A DNA stretch of 32,443 nt. It comes from JAXMBN01 sp046349875 (lineage in GTDB: Bacteria > Planctomycetota > Planctomycetia > Pirellulales > Pirellulaceae). Under the pieces are notes generated by a model. It was not told the DNA's origin and did no database searches. It saw nothing but the letters and a program-made list of their open reading frames with translations. This document shows positions 14,907-25,300 of this stretch, piece after piece. The DNA lies in contig JAXMBN010000054.1 of assembly GCA_046349875.1 (NCBI GenBank), positions 1 to 32,443 of the forward strand. The letters are read 5' to 3'. Position 1 is the first letter of the stretch, and each line of letters begins with the position of its first letter. The translations under genes were made by a program, and so were the position numbers.

Positions 14907-15709
14907 TCAACGCATCGACGTTTTATCAAGGGTCCGCTTTCTTCCATTCCTGAAAAGGTTGCTCACCACACGAAGTACTCTCCTTCCCAATGCTCGATCC
15001 ACCCCCATTTCCTTCAACTTATCCCATACCTTTTGACATGCATCACGAGTAGGAGGATGGGTGTAGAGGTCAGACGTTTCTGATGCATCAGATATGCGAA
15101 GGACATCCGTCCCTTTTCATGCACTTGAATGTCGTGCCCGAATCTATCAACACAATTACAATCTCAAATGCGTCAGTTGCAGCTGCTTCAGTTAGTGGGC
15201 AATGTTGACTTTCAATCTTTAAGTCGACGTCAGCACCTTTGCGCAATTAGTAACTTTGCATTCCCCAATGTGATTATTCTGGATTGCAAAGAGCAATGGG
15301 CTTCCGCGAAATCTTGGATGCGATTGATTGTCAAGATTAGGGTTACCGCCATAAAGTAACAGAGTCCCCGGGTAATAGGAATCTCTGTCTGCAGCAGCAT
15401 AATTTGGAGCCGCCTTACCATTGCGACCAACAATTTGATTGGGATCAGCTCCACATTTGAGCAATGCTTCGAAACACTCTTTCTCCCCTTTCTCATGGCA
15501 TAAAGCAGAGGCGTATCGCCATCAAGTCGAACTTTCGATAGAACTGCTTTGTTGTTCTTGGATAATTGCTCGATGGACGTGACATCGCCGTCATCGATTG
15601 CCTTCCAAACTTGTCCAGACAAATCACTCATATTGCAACCGCTTCCCAAAACCGCAATTGCAACGATGAAAATCCCGACCTGAATGCCTCTCCAACAATT
15701 AAGAATCAT
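14907..15709 (-). pseudogene. ankyrin-repeat lipoprotein, candidate immunity protein of the RHS lipase toxin (frame broken)
   Basis: The ATG at 15709 overlaps the toxin stop as ATGA, implying translational coupling. The N-terminus is a lipoprotein signal (basic MILNCWRGIQ, hydrophobic core, lipobox LGSGC near residue 25), so the mature protein would be membrane-attached outside the cytoplasm. Ankyrin repeats follow: WKAIDDGDVTSIEQLSKNN, DGDTPLLYAMRKG, then in another frame CFEALLKCGADPNQIVGRNG, SPLLFAIQNNHIG, NAKLLIA, GADVDLK, ending with CQKVWDKLKEMGVDRALGRR. Reading through needs about five single-base corrections, near 15485-15491, 15263-15266, 15240, 15136-15138 and 15111-15113. Joined, it is about 265 residues. 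Ankyrin proteins are an established immunity-protein class beside polymorphic toxins; the pairing here is inferred from position and localisation. Confidence 0.7.
15230..15709 (-). CDS. longest open frame of the ankyrin immunity lipoprotein (N-terminal 70 residues genuine)
   Basis: This open frame gives the genuine lipoprotein signal and the first two ankyrin repeats. After residue about 71 (MRKGRKSVSKH) it is out of frame, and only its last few residues (GNAKLLIA) return to ankyrin-like sequence. The residues between are read in the frame of 15219-15464. An automatic annotation would probably report this ORF as a hypothetical lipoprotein; it should be read as part of the larger broken gene. 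Confidence 0.55.
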   Translation of the reverse strand: MILNCWRGIQVGIFIVAIAVLGSGCNMSDLSGQVWKAIDDGDVTSIEQLSKNNKAVLSKVRLDGDTPLLYAMRKGRKSVSKHCSNVELIPIKLLVAMVRRLQIMLLQTEIPITRGLCYFMAVTLILTINRIQDFAEAHCSLQSRIITLGNAKLLIAQRC

Positions 15710-15911
15710 GCTTTCCTCATCCCTGCAAAGACATCGGTCATCTTGTGACGAGTAAACATGTCAGCACTTGTTTCTCGAAGCCAAAAAGCAGTTCCAACTC
15801 CGTCTGGCATGAAGAACCCAGATAATCCCATCAAACCAATTGGACTCTTCCATGATGCGGTCATAGCCAACACTAACCAAAGCGGACTGCGTCCTGCAAA
15901 GGTTGCACCAC
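15706..15911 (-). CDS. frame-shifted C-terminal tail of the lipase toxin domain
   Basis: This short frame reads on from the toxin after a shift near 15907. It carries SPIGLMGLSGFFMPDGVGTA, FWLRETSADMFTRHKMTDVF and the end AGMRKA. A Pro-Asp-x-Val-Gly turn followed by a His near the end is what the last strand and catalytic histidine of class-3-lipase-like toxins look like. The His in TRHKMTDV is therefore my candidate for the third triad residue. The tail's TGA overlaps the start of the ankyrin gene (ATGA at 15706-15709). The first 12-15 residues of this frame (LRSGATFAG) are probably not native, since a second frame gives VVQPLQDAVRFG there. Confidence 0.6.
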
Positions 15912-15914
15912 TCC

Positions 15915-18900
15915 TCAAACGCGGTAGGCATTGATCAGCGCATCCGCTCCATCCAGTGTCTTATTATGGAGGCCTACCGTATGCGGATGAACCCCAGCCC
16001 CATTAAAGGTTGTGCCTCTAACACCATAAACAATCGACACTGTGGAAGCGAGTCCACCACCCAAGGAATGCCCCACGACATGATGTGGTGTCAAGCCCCG
16101 ATTCGCGTATGAAGCGAATGTATCAACAGCTAGTTGATATTGAACAGTGCCTCCCAAGATCCCCTGCCAAACGTCGGTAACTACATCAGGGAAGTCGTCA
16201 GTTCCAGCATATGACAAAACTCTTTCCTGACTCAATTGGTTTGCAAATAGTAGAGCACGAAACCCTGTTTGGCGATGAACATGAGGAGCAAAAGCGACAA
16301 ACCCATATGTATCATCTAATTCGTCAATCTCACCGTTGCTTTCTGCTGCGATATACGATCCGCTTGCTAGTTTTCCATAGACCCAATCGCGAGCGATTTG
16401 TTGAGCGGGTATGGGTTTGATCGGCTGATTCCATTGCATGTGCAACGTCTTGGCGAATTCAAACATAATCGATTGAACTGCCATGCGAATCCCGATATTG
16501 GCCATCATCCCAATCAGCCCTTCAAACTTTCCCGTAGGATCATGGTGGAGAATGGGATCACCGTGAGTATACGCATACTTATGGAACGAAAGGGGGTCGG
16601 ACCGATCCCCGAACACCGGATCCAATCGACTCATGCGTCCAGTAAGCGGATCCATCCATCGAGCTCGCAGATATTGCCATCCAAGAGTCGACTCAAAACT
16701 CTCGCCTGCATACAAGAGCGTAGTCCAAGCCTCGCTTTCCACACCCTCCAGAGCCTGGTTGCCTCGTCCAGCCCGTTCCGCACTCGCATCCCCATGCGAG
16801 TCGCGCATCCGCACCATCTCACCAAAGGCCCCATAGTCATAGGATTCGTTGGACGAAGCAGCAGTTCCCACGGTTCGCCGTACGGATCCGCGAGCGTCAT
16901 GCAGCAAAACGCGTGTCTCGGTCGATAAGGCTCGCTTCGCATCGGCATCCCACGGAGATTTGGTTTGAGACGTTTCATCGAGGCCAAAGACCGTCGTCAC
17001 CCATTGGACAATCCGCCCCTCTGCCGATTCGACTTGTTCGAGAATCTCTTGCGCATGCCCCGTCGGATTCTTTCGATCCACCCACCAATGCTTCTCGCCG
17101 AGTTTTTCCGATTCGCTCAGAACCAGATTGGCATCGCGATCCTCCCACTGTGTCATGCTTTGACGATTCCCCATGGGATCGTAGGACCAGTCCGTCCGAA
17201 CCCAATGTGTTCCGACTCCGTTCTCCACATCACTCGTCTTCAACAAGCCGCGCGCATCATACGACCAAGCCTGCCGAGCTCTCCTTGCAGAAGGTTCGCT
17301 GGAAACACCTTCAAAGACTTGCTTACCTACCAACTGAGTCGCATCCCACTGATACCGTATGGTCTGCTCAATCGATCCATTCATTCCGCGATCGATCGAC
17401 TCCGTTAGTAATCGATCCTGCCCATCGTACAACGATCGGATCGCTTCATCGACCAGCGATGCTTGCACATAATCGATTCGCTTCTCGATTCGATTTCCCA
17501 CCAAATCCCAGCGAATCGTTTCCGTTCGATCCATACGATCGTCGCTATCGTCCACACGCTCTTCGATCAATCGCCCCAGGTCATCGTAATTCCAAAGGGT
17601 CGTGGAAGTGCGAAGCATGCGCGGCGTTGCTGCATTGTCATCATGATCGTAAGTAAACGATTCAATCGCTTGAACTCGCTTTCCATCTTCGCGATAGCGA
17701 TACTCAAACCGATCCATCCATTCGGTCGATTCGACGGCTCCAACTCGATTCCGTTGGAGATGCTCGATCTTTGCAATCCGATCACGGTCGTCATAAGTGA
17801 CCAGCTCCACAAGCTGATTGGGAAGCTCGATTCGACGAACTCGTCCCAGATCATCATAAAAATAGGCGGTCTTCTCGGGTTGCGCACCGGACTGAAGAGG
17901 ATCCGTATCCACAGATATTCCATCGCGGACTCGGGTCTCGATCTCCCCGAGCCTTCCCAAGCGATCGTATGCATAGCGAACATCGAGCAATGGGTGCAAC
18001 GCATTTTCGGCTTCGGTGGCGGCAGTCCCCGCAATCAACTGAATGCGTCGACCGATGGTGTCGTAGCGATGATAAAGAGAACCCGAGGGTGAGTTTTCTT
18101 CGATGACTCGTCCTTCCGCATCGTATTGCCACCTCTGAAAGGATTGAAGATCCCAATCGTTGCGTACGCTACTCCATTGCTCGGCTCGTAGCTCATTCAA
18201 TCGCCCCCACGCATCGTAACGGTACCGCACCCTCTGCTCAGGCTGATCCACTCCCGATCGATATGAAGATTCGTCGGCAAAATACTCTTTCGCAACGAGC
18301 CGGCCGCCACTACCAGGTCGATCATCGTACACCGATCGTTCGACCGTTCCTTGCAGCGTATGCCGCGTCGACTCCCGACCTCTTGGATCATACGCCAATC
18401 GTTCACGATCGCCACTCGGTAGAATACGCTCGATCAAATGACCAACATCGTCATAGATCAAACGCGTTGTTCGCATATCATCGCCGGGAACGCCATCGTG
18501 ATCTCGTTGAATAACGCCCGTCGACCGCTGCGCGAGATTGGCATGGATCGAGACGATGTTTCCGAGTCCATCGTATTCGTATTCCCATCGAGGCTTGGCC
18601 AACGTCGAGTCATTAGGTAGCGTAACTTCGGGCAACACAATGGCAGTCATTTGACCACGGCCATCGTATTGCATCTCCGTGCGTCGACCGCGAGCATCGA
18701 TCTCGGCCAGTACATTTCCCTGCGGGTCATATTCTTTACGAATACTCGAGCCATCGGCCTCGATCTGCCGGACAACTCGCCCCAAGGCATCGTATTCCCA
18801 AGACTGGATTCGTTGTCGGCTCCGATCGATAGTGATCGGCTTACCTTGGGAGTCAACGACCTGAACTACACCAGTGATCGTCGATTGCACACGACTATTG

Positions 18901-20453
18901 CGATCGTATACCGTCTCTGTTCGCGAGCGAACCCACTGGTTTGGATAGAGCGTATCCCAACCGACCAAGCTGGAAGGGACCGCCTGATTCATCACCGACA
19001 CCAGTCGTCCTCGCCCATCGTACTGGTATTCTTCCAATGTACCATCTTCAAAGGACTTCAGGATCAGCTTGCCGGCGTCATCGTAGGTAAGCGACTCCGA
19101 TCTTAGAATGGTCCCCGGGTTCTCGATCGCATAGCCATTTGAATTCCAAACCCAGATCACACCACTAACTTGGTAGCGTCTTGCCACTCGACCTTGCTTG
19201 TCGTACTCCAGATGCTCTGCCATCGTGGGACCAGAACGACTGACACCAGCCACGGTCGTGAAGCTCGTCAGATACGGCTTCGATTGCCATACGACGCGTC
19301 CAACTGAATCGTAGATCGTTCGCGAGGTTTGCCATTGCAACTGATCGAGTTCATCTCGTACCCAAGACCGGGTTTCAATCACTTGATCCCAATGATCGTA
19401 AGTCGTCTCGGTGGGGCTTCCAAAGAAATCCCAACTTCGTATGACGCGATTGCGATCATCGAACTCACTTCTCGTCGCATCGATGACAGTGCCTGTCGAT
19501 TTCAACACAGACTTCCATTGCCCCGCCGAACCTTCGATGGCGATATTCAATCCCCGCAGCCGTTCCAACTTCACAATGCGGCCCTGCGCATCGTAACTGT
19601 AGCGTTGCCCCGTCTGCTGATCGGTAGGCGTTCCTTCGCGAGTGGAGTCGAGTGTGTACGCAGGCAACCCTCGTTCATCAAACAGGGTTCGTTCGACCAT
19701 CCAAATCAATTCTCTGGATCCATCCTCTTTGGGTCGATAGGCTTGCTTTCGCGTCTGAATGATTAGGCCGCGGCGATCATAGAGCGTATCTTGTTTCAAT
19801 CCATTCGCATCGGTTTGCTCGACTTCGCGTTGGAGTGCGTCCATCATGGCCCGCACCTGCCCCGTCACAGCCATGCGTTTCGAAACCTGATCGTTGCCAT
19901 CAAGCTCCTGGGACTCCACAATCCATTGTTGAATCTGTGGTCTCGCTGGATCGATCCACTTCAACTTTGACTCTACCTCGTTTCCATTGGCATCGAATAT
20001 ACGACTCTGTTGATTTCCATCTTGATCGATGACGGAAATGACGTCGCCAAACGCATTGAAGGCAAACTGCGTCGTGATCCCGCGAGCAGCCCCCGAGTTA
20101 CCGGAGCCTTGCCGATGCCCTCCATTGCCTCCGAAATCACCACTGATTCCAGAACTCATCGCCGTGACCATCTGCGTCGGGTTACCGGCCGCATCGTAGT
20201 CGATCTGGATCGCAGATCCCGTCGATCCTTTCACCGATATCAGATTTTGTTTGTCATCGTATCGATAGTAGGTTGCGACTCCATTAGGATCGATCTGACT
20301 TAGCAAATTCCCTTCGCGATCATATTGATGGCGAGTGACATTTCCTCGCGGGTCGCGGACACTCGCCACTTGCCCGAACTCGTTATAGGTGAGGGTCGTG
20401 ACCCAATCGTCACCATGGGAGTCCGCGTCAGGCGCTCCATGGATGGTTTGCAC
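15915..20453 (-). CDS. giant RHS toxin, C-terminal segment: YD-repeat shell, RHS core and lipase-like toxin domain
   Basis: Residues 1-1265 are YD repeats (for example YNEFGQVASVRDPRGNVTRH, RFEYRYREDGKRVQAIESFT), which form a beta-cage in known RHS/TcC structures. The RHS core lies at 16530-16690: GWQYLRARWMDPLTGRMSRL, then DPVFGDRSDPLSFHKYAYTH and HHDPTGK. After the core, sequence type changes to the variable toxin: a hydrophobic helix (GLIGMMANIGIRMAVQSIMF), then a class-3-lipase-like domain with VLSYAGTDDFPDVVTDVW and the nucleophile elbow HHVVGHSLGGGLAS (Ser codon 16065-16067), as in bacterial phospholipase effectors. The stop at 15912-15914 is premature: the domain continues in another frame to 15706. 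The GTG start given by the frame is internal to the real gene. Confidence 0.88.
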   Translation of the reverse strand: MQTIHGAPDADSHGDDWVTTLTYNEFGQVASVRDPRGNVTRHQYDREGNLLSQIDPNGVATYYRYDDKQNLISVKGSTGSAIQIDYDAAGNPTQMVTAMSSGISGDFGGNGGHRQGSGNSGAARGITTQFAFNAFGDVISVIDQDGNQQSRIFDANGNEVESKLKWIDPARPQIQQWIVESQELDGNDQVSKRMAVTGQVRAMMDALQREVEQTDANGLKQDTLYDRRGLIIQTRKQAYRPKEDGSRELIWMVERTLFDERGLPAYTLDSTREGTPTDQQTGQRYSYDAQGRIVKLERLRGLNIAIEGSAGQWKSVLKSTGTVIDATRSEFDDRNRVIRSWDFFGSPTETTYDHWDQVIETRSWVRDELDQLQWQTSRTIYDSVGRVVWQSKPYLTSFTTVAGVSRSGPTMAEHLEYDKQGRVARRYQVSGVIWVWNSNGYAIENPGTILRSESLTYDDAGKLILKSFEDGTLEEYQYDGRGRLVSVMNQAVPSSLVGWDTLYPNQWVRSRTETVYDRNSRVQSTITGVVQVVDSQGKPITIDRSRQRIQSWEYDALGRVVRQIEADGSSIRKEYDPQGNVLAEIDARGRRTEMQYDGRGQMTAIVLPEVTLPNDSTLAKPRWEYEYDGLGNIVSIHANLAQRSTGVIQRDHDGVPGDDMRTTRLIYDDVGHLIERILPSGDRERLAYDPRGRESTRHTLQGTVERSVYDDRPGSGGRLVAKEYFADESSYRSGVDQPEQRVRYRYDAWGRLNELRAEQWSSVRNDWDLQSFQRWQYDAEGRVIEENSPSGSLYHRYDTIGRRIQLIAGTAATEAENALHPLLDVRYAYDRLGRLGEIETRVRDGISVDTDPLQSGAQPEKTAYFYDDLGRVRRIELPNQLVELVTYDDRDRIAKIEHLQRNRVGAVESTEWMDRFEYRYREDGKRVQAIESFTYDHDDNAATPRMLRTSTTLWNYDDLGRLIEERVDDSDDRMDRTETIRWDLVGNRIEKRIDYVQASLVDEAIRSLYDGQDRLLTESIDRGMNGSIEQTIRYQWDATQLVGKQVFEGVSSEPSARRARQAWSYDARGLLKTSDVENGVGTHWVRTDWSYDPMGNRQSMTQWEDRDANLVLSESEKLGEKHWWVDRKNPTGHAQEILEQVESAEGRIVQWVTTVFGLDETSQTKSPWDADAKRALSTETRVLLHDARGSVRRTVGTAASSNESYDYGAFGEMVRMRDSHGDASAERAGRGNQALEGVESEAWTTLLYAGESFESTLGWQYLRARWMDPLTGRMSRLDPVFGDRSDPLSFHKYAYTHGDPILHHDPTGKFEGLIGMMANIGIRMAVQSIMFEFAKTLHMQWNQPIKPIPAQQIARDWVYGKLASGSYIAAESNGEIDELDDTYGFVAFAPHVHRQTGFRALLFANQLSQERVLSYAGTDDFPDVVTDVWQGILGGTVQYQLAVDTFASYANRGLTPHHVVGHSLGGGLASTVSIVYGVRGTTFNGAGVHPHTVGLHNKTLDGADALINAYRV

Positions 20454-22375
20454 CGTGAAGGTAGTCCAGTTCGAGTCTGATCATATTCGGTATCGACTCT
20501 CGATTCCGTGCAAATCGATTTCGCGAATCGGATTGTCTTCATCGAACCGATAATTCGTCGCGCCAGCCAATGTTTTATGCTCCACTGTGTAAGTGGACAA
20601 ATCATATTGCAAACTCGATCTCTTGCTCTTCGGCATCGAGAGTCATGAGAAAGCCGTCGATCATTGGGCCGATATTCGGCTTTGAGCGCAGGAACGCCGT
20701 AGGATCGATCACTTGATCCAGAAAATGCGGAAAGTCTTGGTGATGGGGATAGGAAATGCGATTCCCTCGCGATCTGTTACCACCGCTAGATCCCCGAGGT
20801 CGTTATAGACATATACCATTGCATTTCCACGCGGGTCGACAATCCTACGAATGCGTCCTCTCGCATCACGCTCAAAAACGACGTTGCGACCTCGGCTGGT
20901 TTCGATTCCATCCTCGCGGAAACGCAGCACATTTTCGTTTCGATCTTGCAGGCTTGCAGTCTTTCCGTTTCGTGCCGGGTGCGTTGCGAATGAGGCCCTC
21001 CGGAGACTTGAGCTGGTACGTTGTGCCCAGACGGCGGATCCTGCGGGTGGTGGTAATTCCATCAGGCGTAAGATATTCATCGTTGAGCTTGATCAACACG
21101 CTTGCCCAACCGTCAATCGCGTCGTATTGCCTAGATCGGGTTGAAAGGCAGGTCGCCAATCCAATGCCATCCCAAAGACCTCGTTCCGGGCTCGGCTACG
21201 AAAGTAAATCCTTCTGTCGTGCCATCGGGTAGTTTGACGAGCAATTCGCGTTCCATCCACAAAGGAACGAAACCGCCCACTTCCCATGCCCCCCAAAGTC
21301 TCTTCAACGACTTGAAGTTCAGCCTTCGCAATCTCTAACTTCCATCCATACCAAAGTCACCTTTCGATCGGCCTCGAACGAATCGTAGACCCGGGTGATT
21401 TCGATTGGAATCCCCGCCACTGGGATCGAAAGGTCGGTGAACGCAACTTGAAAATTCCCTAGCTTCAGTTTTCCATCGATGACAAAATTGCGTCGTCGTG
21501 ATATGGAAGGCCCGATCCTCAGCAACTGGCGTAGTGCGTAGGGTCCATTCCGCAAGTTCGTGCAATCGATCACACCCACCAGTGTCTGGGCGTTTGCTCA
21601 TGTTGCATCAGAGAAGCTTGCATCAGGTGGATGATCCGCCAGGGATCATTTCCATCAGATGATTTGATCTCCAATTGAACCCGTATGAGATCGGAATCCG
21701 CATCGCGAATCGAAGCGATAACCGGATAAAGTCCTTTCAACGTCTGCTCACCGGTCGGTTGGTGAATTTCAATGCGCGGTGCAGCGTTATTAGGATCGCG
21801 AACGTTCCATTCAAGCGACGTTGTTGCCTCGTTTCCTGCCTCATCCCGCACCTTTGCAATCGCATGATGGCGTCCCGCTTGCGATGCGGGCGTTGATCTC
21901 GACGATGTCTTGCGAGCTCCAAGAGAGATTCTTTCCATCGACGAGGAGCGATTTATCAATGATGCCCACGTTATCGATACCGTGTAGCTTCAAGGTGATC
22001 GTTTCACCCAAGAGTACCTGATTCGAGGAAAGGTCGACTTGGATTTGGGGGGATTCGCGATCGGGACGTACCTAAGACCCAACTGAGAACCACGGGTTGA
22101 TCGACTCGATGATCGGTAACGGAAACCTTGATGGTATGTTGCCCCATATCGGAGATCTTCGTTAACCATGTAATTCGACCGGTGCGAGGATCCAGCTGCA
22201 AGCCATTGGGGGCTTGGTCTAGATGGAGGGTAAGAGGATCACCGTCTTCGTCGCGAGCCACCACATCCCAACGATACGCGTTACCAGCGGTGACATCCAA
22301 CAGTGGTGTCGATGTAAAACAGGAGAGCCCGCCGCTCTGACCGGAAGTTGAAACCGCGCTTCCCCAACTTGGCCC
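20454..22375 (-). pseudogene. giant RHS toxin, frame-broken linker between cadherin-like repeats and YD repeats
   Basis: About 15 single-base shifts occur here, but coding resemblance never stops if frames are switched. Recovered pieces, in order: LGQVGEARFQLPVRAAGSPV, LTLHLDQAPNGLQLDPRTGR (last cadherin-like repeat), ESPQIQVDLSSNQVLLGETI, AKVRDEAGNEATTSLEWNV, GVIDCTNLRNGPYALR, FVIDGKLKLGNFQVAFTDLS followed by IPVAGIPIEITRVYDSF, WKLEIAKAELQVVEETLGGM, VKLPDGTTEGFTFVAEPGTR, YLTPDGITTTRRIRRLGTTY, LQDRNENVLRFREDG, DPRGNAMVYVYNDLGDL, and LSTYTVEHKTLAGATNYRF. The LGNF...DLSIPVAGIPI...RVYDSF block is the typical N-terminal entry to the YD shell in planctomycete and other large RHS proteins. Confidence 0.75.
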
Positions 22376-25300
22376 AGAGGTCGCTTGCCTGGAGATGAAC
22401 CACGACCGTTCGCCCTGCATCGGAAGGTAGTGGCATCCATTGGACCCGTCCGTGTTCATCGATCGTCATTCCTGCTGGACCTTCAACGACACGGTATTGC
22501 AGAGCATCTCCTTCTGGATCTTGAGCGACAAATCGTTTCGTGTAGTTCTTCCCGACTTCTGCCACGCCGATATCGAACGCGTCAAATCGTGGGGGCAAGT
22601 TGGTCCCGACCGAATCCACGATCACTTCAAACTCGATGCTCGATCCCTGACCCCATGGATCCAGGGCAGCCACTTGGAACGCGTAGGTTCCATCTTCGGT
22701 GGGCAACCATTGAAGAACTCCGCTGGTTTCGTGCAGCGTTGCTTGGGAAGGCCCTCGCACCAATCGAAATCGAATCGGATCCGCATCGGCATCGGTTGCG
22801 GTGAAAGTGGTCGTGTAGAGTGTTCCGCGGCGATGCTTCGTTGGTGGATCGCCGTCGATGATGGCAGGCGAATTGGTTCCACGAACTTGAATTGCAAAGG
22901 AACGCTGGTCCCATCCTCCGAACACGTCCGAAACGCGAACGATGACTTCGTGGGACCCAAATTGATTTCGCTCGGGCTGCCATCGTAGAAGTCCTTCCGC
23001 ATCCAGTGTCATGCCTGTTGGAGCTTTCTCCAGGGACCATACCATGAGATCGCCATCCTCATCGTGCGACGAAAGCTGGGCTTCATAGGTTTGCCCGATC
23101 ACCGCACCATCAGGAATCTGCCCAAAGATTTTGGGGGAATGGTTCGACCAAGAACGCTCGACATCGAGAAAGAAACTACGACTGAATGTAGCTCCATGAG
23201 TGTCGCGCACCGTGACGCGAAACTCATGTGCAGGTCGGTCGGGAATCGTTATTTGATTCTCGTTTGGCGTCCATCGAATCCAGCCCTGGCTATCCAGAGT
23301 CATACCCGATGGAGCTCGGTCTAATGAGAACGTGAGCGGGTCATGATCTTCATCGCGGGCGGGAACTTGCCAGATCCATGGAAGATCCACGCGAATCCGA
23401 GTTCGCATGAGACCATCCATGACCGGAGGATGGTTGATCGACTCGTCGTCGACAAACACATTCCACCGCTGCGTTATAGTTTCTTGACTCTCCACTCCTG
23501 TGACTCGCAAAAGCCACGACTGCAATCCTAGAGTATCTGCTCTCCATACGAGTTTGCCCGTTGCATCGATACTCGCTCCGGCCGGCCCCTCGAGAAGCTC
23601 CCATTGATAAGTCTCATTCGCGATTCTCCCGCTGGCTGTCGGTAGATATTCATAAAGACTATGCCAAGGTAGCCGCGTGTTGGGTTGACTCGTAATTCGC
23701 AAAGGAGGACTCTGAACTACAATCAATCGATAGGACTGGAGGGCCACGAGCCCAGTTGCATCGGTCACGCGAACAAGGACCTCATGGATCCCCACATCTT
23801 CATCCTTGGTGGGCCATACGATGGTTCCTTTCTCTCGATCGATCGTCATTCCCGAAGGAGCGACCGCCAATGAATACTCCAAAGGATCTTCATTAGGATC
23901 CTTCGCCTGCATCTGATAGCGATACCGCTCGCGAGATCCGATGCGTTCGATGGGAACGCTTGTGATGACCGGCCTTTCTGAAGGTCGAAGGATCGGCGGC
24001 ATCACCGTGATATTCAGTGTCTGTACGGCGTACCCACCCTTGCCATCTAACACGCGTACACCGATGGTATGATCACCGATCTGCTCGCGGGTAGGAGTCC
24101 ACTCCACGCGTCCATCTCCGGCATCGATCGTCATGCCAGAGGGTAGGCTCCAAGAACGGCTTGCATCGGCAATCCATTGGTAAGATATGGCGTCTCCATC
24201 AGGATCATCGGCCCGAACGGAAAACTGCAAGGGCTTGAGGGCTGGATGTGAGCGATTCGGAAGGGGATCGAATACCGGATTTCGATTGGACAAACGCTGC
24301 TTCGCATCGACGGTCCACGTCTGCGTATCGGTCCCGCCCCAAGCATCCATCGCCATCACACTAAAGGTGACGCTCTGCGATTCGATCGGCGACCAAGTCA
24401 TGGTTCCATGGAGAGAATCGAAAAGCACGCGTTCATGAAATGGCTGGATCCATCGATACTGAATCGCATCGCCATCGGGATCGACCGCACGCACGTCATA
24501 CCGATAGCTGGCGGCAAAGGATGCGGGTACCATGCCATAAACAACGTTGGGGTGCAAACGATTGTAGAATTCAAAGTCGACATTCCACGCATCACCATCT
24601 CCCATCACACGCACTGGGTAAGTGAGCTTACCCGCATCCATGCGAGGCGCTCCAATCGTCACGGGTGCAAGAGCATTCGTCGATCGCAATGCGATTTCAA
24701 CACGATCTTCGATTCGCTCCGCCAATTCATTGACAAAGGCTCTGGTAAAGGATTCGCGAATGGCAGCCTGTTCATTCGATCGATCCCTGAGCTTTCCAAT
24801 GCTCCAAGCGGTACCATCGAGCTCCATCGCTAGATCGATGTAATCTTGACGGGTCGTGCCTTCCAATTGCGACCAATCGACGTGATCTCCATGCATAACC
24901 TCAAAGGTGCCTTGCTCGCGTTGGACAAAACCCTTCCAACCACTCTGATCTTCTGCGACGCCCATCACGATTTGGTTGTCGACAGCCACCTCACCACGAA
25001 CAATCGTATGCAATCCGATGTTCAATGCGTTCAGCTCTTGTCGAATCGACTCAAAGCTATTCGAAGATAGCGGGTCTCGATCTTCATCCGTGACGAGAAT
25101 CACATGTTTGGCAACGCGTGATCGAAAAGGCAACTGATCGATTGCGAAGTCGATTCCATCGTATCCGTCCTCGGCACTGCCAGTAACTTGCAGAGTTAAG
25201 GCGCGGCTCGCGGCCAATCCACTCGGTGCAAACGCTTCATCACTCTTAGGAATGCGAAGTTCTAAAGTGGCTCCAGCCTCAGCCTGCCATTGATACGCCT

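Noticed and set aside
16913..17656. A 247-codon plus-strand frame within the YD-repeat region
   Set aside because: It is a shadow of the repetitive RHS coding sequence on the other strand, and its Ser/Pro/Arg-rich composition comes from the complement of YD-repeat codons.
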